From an uncultured Lachnospiraceae bacterium (GTDB lineage Bacteria; Bacillota_A; Clostridia; Lachnospirales; Lachnospiraceae), in the NCBI GenBank assembly GCA_910585855.1, contig CAJUGZ010000097.1:1-13704 (forward strand): 13,704 bases of DNA, in the 5' to 3' direction. Position 1 is the stretch's first letter. The number at the start of each line of letters is the position of its first letter. A model generated the notes under the pieces. That model saw only the letters and a list, made by a program, of their open reading frames with translations, did not search any database and was not told the origin of the DNA. Position numbers and translations under genes: made by a program. Shown piece after piece: positions 1 through 6,942 of this stretch.

Positions 1-55
1 GCTTTTTGGAAACCGGAACAGCAGGCTGCCCACCATTTTCGAATCTGGCGTCCTC
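1..55 (+). repeat. Large foldback repeat, copy A (3' end only)
   Basis: This is the last 55 bases of a repeat also found at 6387-6850 (same strand) and, inverted, at 9440-9888 and 13595-13704. It ends in the shared terminus TCTGGCGTCCTC. The visible arm, AATCTGG preceded by CCCACCATTTTCG, differs from the matching arm in the other copies, so its partner arm beyond the window edge is predicted to differ to match. The terminus lies about 100 bases beyond the histidine kinase stop codon, and the two read towards each other. Positions 56-156 are AT-rich with no gene. Confidence 0.85.
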
Positions 56-156
56 ACCAGCGAGTTTCCACTTGAAAATTCTAAAAAATTCTTATCCCAT
101 CTTCTCGTAAAATCAAAAGTTTATCTTTTTTAAGTTTGTAAGATTATCCTAAAAAA

Positions 157-1167
157 CTACTGCACTTGACAGATAAAATGGTTGATATAAAAAGAAAAAA
201 GAATCACTGTGCCGTTTGTATCAGAAGTAAGATCCAAACCGATTTCTAGTTTCTCACAGAGGCGTTTGCATAGATACAGACCGATACCAGTAGCATTTTG
301 TCTGATTCTGCCATTTTTTCCGGTAAAACCTTTTTCAAAGACACGGGGCAGATCATCTGCGGAAATGCCGATACCGTTGTCTTTTATAAACAGACAGACT
401 TGGTTTTCCTGCCGTTTGGAATAAATATATAGTTTAGGCTGTTTGGTGCGATATTGAATTGCATTGATAATCACTTGATTTAGAATAAATTGAACCCATT
501 TTTCATCAGAAAATATCATATCGTCGGACTCAGTAATCTCTATTGCAACATTATTTTTTATAAGCAGATATTTATTATCAGAAATGGCACGATGTACAAT
601 ATCAAATAGATGTATTTCATGGATAGAATAGTCTTTTTCGGTATGCTCGCTTCTGGCATAGTAAAGAGCCTGTTCTGTAAAACGGGTAATTTTTTCTAAT
701 TCTGTCAGCAGATCTCTTGTAAAGGGAGAACGATTGTTTTCACATAATAGTTTTGCGGCAGTAATTGGTGTTTTGATTTCATGTATCCATTGTTCAATAT
801 ATTCCTTATATTCTATACGTTCCCGCCTAATTTGATCAATTTGTTCTAACATGGATTTTTCGGCAGTTTTTAATAGAAAATAAAATACTTGATCGTCGGC
901 ACGTTCCGGTATTTTCATTAATTCTGGAATTAGATATTGTTCTTTTAATTGTTCTTGAAGCTGAAGTAATTTTTCCAGTTCTTTTTTTCTTTTTTGATAG
1001 GCAAAGCTGGTAATTGTAAAATCAATGCCAATCCATGTAAAAAGAATAAACAGGATGCTGTCAAAACTATTTCCGATAGCCAGTAAAAATAGAGAGAGCA
1101 GCAGCATACATAAAATTTGCAGTAAAAAAGAGGGAAGCAGGTTTTTAAAATATAATTTTTTGTTCAT
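157..1167 (-). CDS. BceS-like intramembrane-sensing histidine kinase
   Basis: A 336-residue membrane sensor kinase that should phosphorylate the response regulator encoded just upstream. Two membrane segments (about residues 13-33 and 36-56) are joined by a very short loop with no extracellular domain, which is the layout of intramembrane-sensing kinases. The phospho-acceptor box is WIHEIKTPI with His129. An ATPase domain follows, with an N-box (LNQVIINAI), a G1 box (DNGIGIS) and a G2 box (TGIGLYLCK). The start codon overlaps the regulator stop by 4 bases (ATGA), so the two are translationally coupled. BceS-type kinases usually sense cell-wall antibiotics through a partner BceAB transporter. 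No such transporter is in the window, and downstream sequence runs into repeat copy A. The family assignment is firm; the ligand is unknown. Confidence 0.9.
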   Translation of the reverse strand: MNKKLYFKNLLPSFLLQILCMLLLSLFLLAIGNSFDSILFILFTWIGIDFTITSFAYQKRKKELEKLLQLQEQLKEQYLIPELMKIPERADDQVFYFLLKTAEKSMLEQIDQIRRERIEYKEYIEQWIHEIKTPITAAKLLCENNRSPFTRDLLTELEKITRFTEQALYYARSEHTEKDYSIHEIHLFDIVHRAISDNKYLLIKNNVAIEITESDDMIFSDEKWVQFILNQVIINAIQYRTKQPKLYIYSKRQENQVCLFIKDNGIGISADDLPRVFEKGFTGKNGRIRQNATGIGLYLCKRLCEKLEIGLDLTSDTNGTVILFSFYINHFICQVQ

Positions 1168-1835
1168 ATAAGATATCCTTGTCTGTGTTTTGTTTGGATA
1201 AAATGGTCTAGACCGATTTCTTTTAATTTATCACGAATCCGATTGATATTGACGCTTAAAGCATTGTCATCAATATATAATTGATTGTCCCATAAATCAT
1301 CAATGATATCAGTTCTGGTACATATTTTTCCGGCATTTTTAAAAAGATAAGAAAGGATTTTTAATTCATTTTTGGTTAGTTCTGCTTTTTGATTGTTGTA
1401 TTCAAGGGAGCTGTTTTCTAAATGAAGAATAGCACCCTGCCAGTGGTAGTCCATACATTGTTTTGTATGGTAGATTCGCTTGAGCAGAGAATTTATTTTT
1501 GCAAGCAGAATAGCTGTATGATAGGGTTTTGTAATAAAAGCATCGCCTCCTAACATAATACTGTTTAATTCATCCATATCGGTGTCGCTGCTTGTGACAA
1601 AAATAATTGGCATATCGGAAAAACTTCGTATTTCTGAGCAGATAGAAAAGCCGTTGATATAGGGAAGCTTAATGTCTAAGATAATGAGATGTGGATTATA
1701 TTTTTTTATATTGGCAACCGGATTAAGGAAGTCAGAGAGAATAGATACTTCATAACCATTGCCAATCAATAGATTTTTTAGCTCTGTTTGTATAATGGGA
1801 TCGTCTTCAATAATCATGATTTTATTTGGGGTCAT
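1164..1835 (-). CDS. OmpR/BceR-family response regulator
   Basis: A 223-residue DNA-binding response regulator, first gene of the operon with the kinase. The receiver domain (residues about 5-115) has the acidic pair E10/D11/D12, phospho-acceptor Asp54 in LIILDIKLP, Thr81 and Lys103 (FITKPY). The C-terminal winged helix (about 125-223) ends in the typical RIRDKL...KHRQGYLI recognition region. Length is normal for the family. The ATG at 1835 lacks a well-spaced ribosome site: AAAGGA lies about 14 bases upstream. An ATG six codons further in has none either, so the start is slightly uncertain. Targets are unknown; in BceRS systems they are usually the cognate transporter genes, which are not visible here. 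Confidence 0.9.
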   Translation of the reverse strand: MTPNKIMIIEDDPIIQTELKNLLIGNGYEVSILSDFLNPVANIKKYNPHLIILDIKLPYINGFSICSEIRSFSDMPIIFVTSSDTDMDELNSIMLGGDAFITKPYHTAILLAKINSLLKRIYHTKQCMDYHWQGAILHLENSSLEYNNQKAELTKNELKILSYLFKNAGKICTRTDIIDDLWDNQLYIDDNALSVNINRIRDKLKEIGLDHFIQTKHRQGYLI

Positions 1836-1986
1836 ACTGGATGGTTTTATCCTTTCTGTTTGATATTTCTATGCTTAAAAATGAAAGATATTTGTTATTT
1901 AATTTACAAAGAACGAATGTATTAATTTTTATAGCATAGATTATTGTGTTTTTTGTATTTTAAAGATTTGTTTTTATTGTATATAC

Positions 1987-2015
1987 AGAATAATTGATAC
2001 ATAATGTTTTGTCAA
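1987..2015 (-). promoter_or_regulatory. Sigma-A promoter of the two-component operon
   Basis: On the minus strand a perfect -35 box TTGACA (2015-2010) is followed after 17 bases by TATTCT (1992-1987). Transcription would start near 1980, giving a leader of about 145 bases before the regulator. The -35 box overlaps that of an opposing promoter (2009-2036), so the two may compete. Start site inferred only. Confidence 0.6.
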
Positions 2016-2036
2016 GATTTAATTGATTGGTATAAT
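2009..2036 (+). promoter_or_regulatory. Sigma-A promoter, plus strand, for a possible small RNA
   Basis: TTGTCA (2009-2014) and a perfect TATAAT (2031-2036) are separated by 16 bases. The predicted start is near 2043. An intrinsic terminator lies only about 60-90 bases downstream, and the nearest plus-strand gene, fabV, begins 400 bases away. Confidence 0.55.
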
Positions 2037-2042
2037 TTTTGG

Positions 2043-2130
2043 CATCCTTCCGTATCGTGTCTATAAGATTATAAAAGTAATAAGAAAATTTACAAAAAAT
2101 AAAAAGTCAGATAGAATACCTGACTTTTTT
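2043..2130 (+). ncRNA. Candidate small RNA (about 88 nt)
   Basis: The segment is bounded by a near-consensus promoter (2009-2036) and a textbook intrinsic terminator (2101-2130). I see no open frame with a ribosome site inside it; the only GTG gives a five-residue peptide. The sequence is AT-rich apart from GGCATCCTTCCGTATCG near the 5' end. It resembles no RNA family I recognise. It could instead be the leader remnant of a lost gene. Confidence 0.35.
2101..2130 (+). terminator. Intrinsic terminator, possibly bidirectional
   Basis: AAAAAGTCAG (2101-2110) pairs with CTGACTTTTT (2120-2129) around a 9-base loop, followed by T residues. The upstream A-run supplies a T-tract on the opposite strand too. 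Confidence 0.75.
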
Positions 2131-2254
2131 AACTTTATTATATTATTGTTTGAAAAATATAAAGGAACTATAAAACACAAAGATTTTATTAGTTTCTCTA
2201 TGGCAATGCAGCTTCTTAACATAAAAAACCGCTTTACGGTGGTTTCCACAGCCG

Positions 2255-2271
2255 GTGTCAATACATGACAC
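2255..2271. other. 17-base dyad, possible operator
   Basis: GTGTCA and TGACAC flank the 5-base spacer ATACA, a perfect inverted repeat typical in size of a dimeric regulator site. It lies about 90 bases upstream of the fabV promoter. A small ACCG/CGGT hairpin (2228-2240) precedes it. I cannot match it to a known regulator. The rest of the gap between 2131 and 2341 holds nothing I recognise. Confidence 0.3.
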
Positions 2272-2341
2272 TTAAACACAAATTTGGTAATGTGGGTATA
2301 CAGCATATCTCTATTGTTTTTCGATTTCGAGGAAAAGGTGA

Positions 2342-2370
2342 TTGATTTTTATAAAAAAGTTTGATATGAT
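2342..2370 (+). promoter_or_regulatory. fabV promoter
   Basis: TTGATT (2342-2347) and TATGAT (2365-2370) are separated by exactly 17 bases, 72 bases upstream of the fabV start. The predicted start site falls inside the FabT-like dyad immediately downstream. Confidence 0.65.
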
Positions 2371-2372
2371 AT

Positions 2373-2389
2373 ATTTTGATATTCAAAGT
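2373..2389. promoter_or_regulatory. FabT-like operator at the fabV start site
   Basis: ATTTTGATATTCAAAGT is a dyad, TTTGA-TAT-TCAAA, that differs at three positions from the published FabT consensus ANTTTGATTATCAAATT. FabT is a MarR-family repressor of fatty-acid synthesis genes in lactic acid bacteria. The site covers the predicted transcription start, a repressing position, and the gene it controls is an enoyl reductase. Which regulator binds it in this organism is inferred. Confidence 0.5.
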
Positions 2390-2441
2390 ATTTTTAAAAG
2401 GATGAAAAAGAATATAGAGATTTAAGTGGTTGGAGGAGAAT

Positions 2442-3602
2442 ATGATAGTAGAAGCGAAAGTAAGAGAGTTTATTTGTACAACGGTGCATCCAACGGGGTG
2501 CAGAGAAAATGTAAAGCGGCAGATTGATTATATAAAAGGAAAGGGAAAATTTCAGGGAAAGAAACGTGTGTTGGTGATAGGGGCATCCACCGGATATGGA
2601 CTGGCTTCTAGAATTGCTTTGGCATTTGGAGCAGAGGCAGCAACGTTGGGGATTATGTTTGAAAAGGAATCAAACGGAAAAAGGACAGCTACGCCCGGCT
2701 GGTATAATACAAAGGCATTTGAGAAATTTGCACAGGAAGAGGGGCTTTATGCAAAATCGTTGAATGGAGATGCGTTTTCAGAAGAGATAAAAGCGGAAAC
2801 TGTTCGACAGATTCAAAAAGACTTGGGAAATGTGGATTTGGTAATCTATAGCTTGGCTGCTCCTAGAAGAACAACAAAGGAGGGGATCACATATCATTCG
2901 GTATTAAAGACCTGTAGTCAGGAATTTACAGAGAAATCTTGGAATCTTCGAAATAATATGATTTTAAAGGCAACAATTCCGGCGGCAAGTCAGGAGGAGA
3001 TAGAGGCGACTATAAAAGTAATGGGCGGTGAGGATTGGTATCAATGGATGGATGCTTTGAAAAAGGGCGGAGTGCTTGCAAAAAATGCAGTAACTGTGGC
3101 ATATTCGTATATTGGACCAGAACTGACTTATCCAGTGTATTATCATGGTACAATCGGAATGGCAAAGAAGGATTTAGAAGAAACGGCGAAAAGATTAAAT
3201 CGGCAGTATAAAGAAGACGGGCTTTTGGCATATATTTCTGTAAATAAGGCATTGGTAACGCAGGCAAGTAGTGCTATTCCAATTGTACCGCTTTATTTTG
3301 CAATTCTTTATAAAGTAATGAAGAAAAAAGGAGTGCATGAGGGCTGTATTGAGCAGATGCGGCGGCTGTATGGAGAAAAGCTTTCTGTGTCTGATTGTTC
3401 TACGGATAAGGAGGGGAGAATTCGAATGGATGATTATGAAATGGAAGAGTCGGTACAGCAAGAAGTAATGGAGATTTGGAATCGGATTAGTACAGAGAAT
3501 TTGTCGGATCTTGCAGATGTAGACGGATATTGGGAGGATTTTTATCATATGTTTGGATTTCGATTTGAAAATGTGGATTATAGCAAAGAGGTAGAAATAT
3601 AG
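2442..3602 (+). CDS. fabV: Trans-2-enoyl-CoA/enoyl-ACP reductase, FabV/Ter type
   Basis: A 386-residue cytoplasmic NADH-dependent reductase that saturates the trans-2 double bond of enoyl thioesters. Family members serve either the last step of fatty-acid elongation (FabV) or crotonyl-CoA reduction (Ter). Seen here are the N-terminal FabV start (VHPTGCRENV, residues 16-25), the dinucleotide loop GASTGYGLASR (47-57), the YSLAAPRR segment near 136-143, and the family-specific Tyr-X8-Lys pair Tyr233/Lys242. Length matches the family (about 390-400). The ATG at 2442 is chosen because GGAGGAGA sits just upstream; the TTG 12 bases earlier overlaps that site. It appears monocistronic: its own promoter lies upstream and a large hairpin element starts 4 bases after the stop. 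FabV versus Ter use cannot be decided from sequence alone. Confidence 0.93.
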   Translation: MIVEAKVREFICTTVHPTGCRENVKRQIDYIKGKGKFQGKKRVLVIGASTGYGLASRIALAFGAEAATLGIMFEKESNGKRTATPGWYNTKAFEKFAQEEGLYAKSLNGDAFSEEIKAETVRQIQKDLGNVDLVIYSLAAPRRTTKEGITYHSVLKTCSQEFTEKSWNLRNNMILKATIPAASQEEIEATIKVMGGEDWYQWMDALKKGGVLAKNAVTVAYSYIGPELTYPVYYHGTIGMAKKDLEETAKRLNRQYKEDGLLAYISVNKALVTQASSAIPIVPLYFAILYKVMKKKGVHEGCIEQMRRLYGEKLSVSDCSTDKEGRIRMDDYEMEESVQQEVMEIWNRISTENLSDLADVDGYWEDFYHMFGFRFENVDYSKEVEI

Positions 3603-3605
3603 GGG

Positions 3606-3764
3606 GAGGATGCCGAAAGCTGAAGGAAGCTCTATTCCGGGCTCGCTTTCGCTTAGCATTTCCTATTTTCATAGCGGACATATAAGACGCTAAAATACAG
3701 CAATACAACGTCTAAGTGCCGACGGAAAATGATGACCCTGCATAGAGTTCCCTTCGGCTTTTGG
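3606..3764 (+). repeat. Small multi-stem element, copy 1
   Basis: Begins with GAGGATGC four bases after the fabV stop. The outer stem pairs CCGAAAGC plus GAAGGAAGCTCTAT (3613-3634) with ATAGAGTTCCCTTCGG and GCTTTTGG (ending at 3764), with G.T pairs and one mismatch. Inner sequence AAGACGCTAAAATACAG then ACGTCT pairs again. It is an inverted relative of 3997-4151, with an extra block of about 8 bases in the apical loop. It may act as the fabV transcript end. The 232 bases that follow, up to 3996, are AT-rich and hold no gene I can support. Confidence 0.75.
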
Positions 3765-3996
3765 CTGTATATTCCAAACCGAAAAGGTAATAAAATGTTT
3801 GTTGTAGTGATGCCAATAGAGAAAATAATAGGGAAAAATGCTCTTTTGCAGATTTTTTTGTATTTTGTTTTTGCTGCGTATTTTTGTTAGAAATAGAGTA
3901 ATGGTAAAAACGGATGATAAACATTTACTATAAATGTACTTGGTTATTGTTATTATAAATTTTTGTAATAATATAATTTTAAGGTTGGTAAAACTA

Positions 3997-4151
3997 GCTG
4001 GAATTGGAAGGAAGGTCTATGCAGGGTCATCATTTCCTGTCGGCACTTAGACGCTGTATTTTAGCGTCTTATGTGTCCGCTACGAGGAAATGCTAAGCGC
4101 AAGCGGGCTCGGAATAGACCTTCCTTCCAATTCCAGCGTCCCCAGCGTCCT
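3997..4151 (-). repeat. Small multi-stem element, copy 2
   Basis: Perfect 24-base terminal inverted repeats, beginning GCTGGAATTGGAAGGAAGG at 3997 and ending at 4137, enclose further stems: CATTTCCT with AGGAAATG, and AGACGCT with AGCGTCT around the loop GTATTTT. Reading on the minus strand, it starts with GAGGACGC (4151-4144), then a second GGACGC, and aligns with copy 1 along its length. No clear target-site duplication is seen. It resembles a MITE or a structured RNA element. Confidence 0.75.
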
Positions 4152-4205
4152 CTTTTGGAAAAATGGAAAAAAATGAAAAAAGTACTTTTTTATTTGAATT
4201 TCTTC

Positions 4206-4214
4206 TGATACAAT
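4206..4214 (+). promoter_or_regulatory. Possible uppP promoter (extended -10)
   Basis: TGATACAAT is an extended -10 box (TGn plus TACAAT). The -35 region 17 bases upstream is only a T-run. It lies about 130 bases before the uppP start, after repeat copy 2. Confidence 0.35.
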
Positions 4215-4347
4215 AAAAGGCATATTGTTCTGAAAGTTAGTAAAATGGCAGAGTTGCTTGGCGGCATTGGACAATTTGGTATTGTTTGGTGTTTTTTAGG
4301 CATAAAATAAACAGGACAGAAGTTTTAGAGAGAAAAGAGGAGAGAAC

Positions 4348-5175
4348 ATGGAGTTTATTGAAATTTTAAAGGCAATTTTATTTGGAATTGTGGAGGGAAT
4401 TACTGAATGGCTGCCGATCAGCAGTACCGGGCATATGATTTTATTAAATGAGTTTGTGACGCTGAATGTAAGCGAAGAATTTTGGGAGATGTTTGAAGTT
4501 GTGATTCAATTAGGGGCAATATTAGCAGTTGTGGTATTGTTCTGGAATCAGCTTTTTCCGTTTCAGTTTCGAAAAAAGCCGGTGATTCGGGCAGATATTT
4601 TTTCGATGTGGTTTAAAATTGTATTTGCCTGTATTCCGGCAGCAGTGGTGGGGATTTTATTTGATGATCAGATTGATGCATTGTTTTATAACTATCAGAC
4701 GGTATCGATTGCTTTGATTGTATTTGGGATTTTATTTCTTGTAATTGAAAATAGAAATCGTCATTTTAAGGCATCTATTTGCCGGATAGAAGATATTAGC
4801 TATCTGACCGCATTTATGATAGGGTTGTTTCAGTTGATTGCTGCCGTATTTCCCGGTACTTCCCGTTCGGGAGCTACGATTCTTGGAGCATTGCTGATTG
4901 GGGTATCTAGGACAGTAGCGGCAGAGTTTACATTTTTTCTGGCGATTCCGGTTATGTTTGGGGCGAGTTTATTAAAACTTTTGAAGTTTGGTTTGGCATT
5001 TACGGTATCTGAGGCAGTTATTTTGCTGGTTGGAATGGTTGTGGCGTTTTTGGTATCAATTCTTGTTATTCAGTTTTTGCTTAGTTATATTAAAAAGAAT
5101 GATTTTAAAGTGTTTGGATGGTATCGGATTATACTTGGCGTTGTGGTACTGGGGTATTTTGCTCTGTTAGGATAA
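4348..5175 (+). CDS. uppP: Undecaprenyl-diphosphate phosphatase UppP (BacA)
   Basis: A 275-residue polytopic membrane enzyme that removes a phosphate from undecaprenyl pyrophosphate, recycling the lipid carrier for peptidoglycan and other wall polymers. Extra copies of the family give bacitracin resistance. Both signatures are intact: EGITEWLPISSTGH (residues 16-29, with Glu16, Glu20, Ser26 and His29) and PGTSRSG (168-174, with Arg172). Several hydrophobic helices lie between and after them, including 50-65, 90-105, 117-133 and 215-240. Length is typical. The ATG follows a good GAGGAG ribosome site. It stands alone, with a strong hairpin 12 bases after the stop and the pectinesterase gene converging on it. 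A BceRS-like bacitracin-type sensor pair sits 2.5 kb upstream, a suggestive but unproven link. Confidence 0.96.
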   Translation: MEFIEILKAILFGIVEGITEWLPISSTGHMILLNEFVTLNVSEEFWEMFEVVIQLGAILAVVVLFWNQLFPFQFRKKPVIRADIFSMWFKIVFACIPAAVVGILFDDQIDALFYNYQTVSIALIVFGILFLVIENRNRHFKASICRIEDISYLTAFMIGLFQLIAAVFPGTSRSGATILGALLIGVSRTVAAEFTFFLAIPVMFGASLLKLLKFGLAFTVSEAVILLVGMVVAFLVSILVIQFLLSYIKKNDFKVFGWYRIILGVVVLGYFALLG

Positions 5176-5187
5176 TAAGGAACTGTT

Positions 5188-5263
5188 ATAAAATCCGAAA
5201 GGAGATCTGCTTTGGATTGGATTTGTATTTTCTTTTTCCTGCAGATCTGCTTTTGGATTTTAT
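5188..5263. terminator. Long hairpin between convergent uppP and pectinesterase genes
   Basis: Positions 5188-5210 pair with 5241-5263 over 23 base pairs: ATAAAATCC with GGATTTTAT, GAAAG with CTTTT, and AGATCTGC with GCAGATCT. There is one wobble, one mismatch and a 30-base loop. Its place between convergent genes suggests a shared transcription end, although a clean T-tract is lacking. Confidence 0.55.
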
Positions 5264-5293
5264 GCGTTTAGATGGGAAATAGAATGAGCGGAG

Positions 5294-6262
5294 TTAGATG
5301 TTCCAGTTACCAAGTACATTTTCTTTTGTATAAAAAGCGGCTTGTGTTTTGTCAAGTTGGTAACTCCATACAGCTCGTTTTTCCGGTGCTGCACCTGCTC
5401 CTAAGGATTGATATTCGGCGTAGAAAGTTTGGCTGTGCGCCTCTTTTTTGTCCCAGTCGTGCCAGCCCTCTTCTTGGATATGTTCTTCTAAGGTACATTC
5501 TAAAAATACGGTTTTGGCGTAGTTTCTCCATGGACGTCCTAAATAGACTGAATGAGGTGGGCAGTTGCTGGTAAAATGGCATTGGAAAAAGACATAGCCG
5601 TATTTTTGTCCTTTTGGAGTAGAGGCAGCCGTAATATAGCCACGGTTTTTTCCTGATTTGTCCATATCTGCTAAAGAGTAGATGGTACAGTGTTCAAAGT
5701 ATGCTGTTGCACTGCCAAAGATAAAATCAACATCTCCATAGATTGTACAGTTTTTATAATAGTGACGTCCGTTGATGCGGTCGTCATTTTCTTTTGGACC
5801 GGCAAAACCATTTTTTTCGATAGCAGAAGGAGGAAGAGGACCAGTAAATAGGGTATCCTGATGCCCAAGGAAACAACATTGCTCAAAAAATAGACGATCT
5901 CCATCAGCATAGAGTGCCAGTGCCTGTCCTACAACACGACCAGAACCAGAGGAGTTTTCGATGGTTAGATTTTTGACAGTGATGTCATGGGTATTGATAA
6001 AGCAGGTGTAGGAGCGAAACGTACCATACTTTGAACCGTCGGGCATCAGCATTTTTGCATGATCCTGAAAGGTTAGAATGGTGGAAGAAGAATCTTCTCC
6101 TATTAGGATAATATAAGGGCGATCGATCATTAATTTTTCTTCATATCTGCCGGGTTTTATCTGAATAGTAACAGGGGTGGTATTATCCGGTGAAATGGAA
6201 TAAACAGCTTCTTGTATAGTGGAAAAATCACCGGATTGGTCTTTTGCTACAATTAGATTCAT
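5294..6262 (-). CDS. Pectinesterase (carbohydrate esterase family 8), no signal peptide
   Basis: A 322-residue pectin methylesterase that removes methyl esters from galacturonate units. Right-handed beta-helix family motifs appear in order: GRYEE (38-42), GQALALYADGDR (112-123, oxyanion Gln113), GHQDTLF (133-139, with Gln135 and acid/base Asp136), GDVDFIFGSA (176-185, nucleophile Asp179) and YLGRPW (240-245, Arg243). The catalytic set is complete. The protein begins MNLIVAKDQSGDFSTIQEAV, directly at the enzyme domain without a secretion signal, so it is probably cytoplasmic and acts on imported methylated oligogalacturonides. The ATG at 6262 follows AAAGGAGAA. No other pectin gene is visible nearby. 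Upstream it has a strong promoter and then repeat copy B. Confidence 0.95.
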   Translation of the reverse strand: MNLIVAKDQSGDFSTIQEAVYSISPDNTTPVTIQIKPGRYEEKLMIDRPYIILIGEDSSSTILTFQDHAKMLMPDGSKYGTFRSYTCFINTHDITVKNLTIENSSGSGRVVGQALALYADGDRLFFEQCCFLGHQDTLFTGPLPPSAIEKNGFAGPKENDDRINGRHYYKNCTIYGDVDFIFGSATAYFEHCTIYSLADMDKSGKNRGYITAASTPKGQKYGYVFFQCHFTSNCPPHSVYLGRPWRNYAKTVFLECTLEEHIQEEGWHDWDKKEAHSQTFYAEYQSLGAGAAPEKRAVWSYQLDKTQAAFYTKENVLGNWNI

Positions 6263-6317
6263 AAGTAGTTCTCCTTTATTTTTGTATGAAATTCATAAAA
6301 GTTTTTTACTAATTTTT

Positions 6318-6346
6318 ACTATAGCACAGATTTTTTTAAACTTCAA
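6318..6346 (-). promoter_or_regulatory. Pectinesterase promoter
   Basis: On the minus strand TTGAAG (6346-6341) and TATAGT (6323-6318) are spaced by 17 bases, with TG one base before the -10 box (extended -10). The leader contains a 13-base dyad TATGAAATTCATA (6285-6297) just before the ribosome site, a possible operator. Confidence 0.65.
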
Positions 6347-6386
6347 TATTTCGAAACTTTAATTAGGATTTTGGGGACGGATTTGT

Positions 6387-6850
6387 TTTCACCGGACGCC
6401 AGAGGAGCAAACCGCCTCTCGCTGTTGGTTGGATCACGCTAGAAATTATATTTTTTTACAAAATAAGTTTTCCGTAAAGTTTGGAATCCTTTTCTTTTTT
6501 TGTTCCGGGGTCAAGAAACAGCCAGATTCAAAAACCATGGGCAGCCTGCAGTGACTTTGGAAAAAAGCTAGAAGTTCTTAGACTTCTGCTTGAAAACTTA
6601 AGATTTTTTCACATCCTGCTTCCATGCAGGGTGTGAAAAAAAGGGGCGAGTTTAGCCCGGATGATAGGGAAAAGAATGACTTTTGGTTGGTAATATCCTT
6701 CCTTATACCAGTTCTGTTTTGGCTGCAGTAAGGGCGAATTGCGCCCCGGTCTGGCTGGATGGATAAAAGAAAAGGCAGAAGTCTTAGAACTTTTTGCTTT
6801 TTGGAAACGGAACAACAGGCTGTCCATGGTTTTTGAATCTGGCGTCCTCC
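6387..6850 (+). repeat. Large foldback repeat, copy B (complete)
   Basis: A 464-base element, the inverted counterpart of 9440-9888. Terminal arms GGACGCCAGA (6394-6403) and TCTGGCGTCC (6838-6847) are perfect complements. A 27-pair stem joins 6522-6548 to 6816-6842, followed by AAAAAGC/GCTTTTT and a 20-base arm (6570-6589 with about 6775-6794). The central domain has a 16-pair hairpin (6604-6641, loop TTCCAT), GGGGCG/CGCCCC, and a small hairpin AAAAG-CTTTT. It holds no convincing coding frame. It extends from just upstream of the pectinesterase promoter to 93 bases past the stop of the minus-strand regulator gene. Confidence 0.88.
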
Positions 6851-6942
6851 CTTATAACAAAATTATATTTATAGCTCAAGTGAAGTACAAGCAGAGAAAA
6901 TTTTTTCTCTTACTCAATTTTGCAAGCATTAGAAGTAAAAAG

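Noticed and set aside
2023..2268. 81-codon plus-strand frame upstream of fabV
   Set aside because: TTG start without a ribosome site, interrupted at RNA level by a strong terminator at 2101-2130, and no recognisable family.
3195..3659. 154-codon frame antisense to fabV
   Set aside because: It lies opposite a clear, complete fabV gene, has unusual composition and no ribosome site.
6609..6827. Open frame of 72 codons inside repeat B, with a similar 70-codon frame at 9416-9628 in copy C
   Set aside because: The shared peptide (SSKTSAFSFI) follows from the nucleotide repeat itself. There is no ribosome site, length and reading differ outside the repeat, and the same frame in copy D is stopped soon after the shared part.
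6387..6850. Group II or group I intron
   Set aside because: I found no GUGYG start, domain V hairpin, intron-encoded protein or group I core motifs, although size and structure prompted the check. A covariance-model search would settle it.
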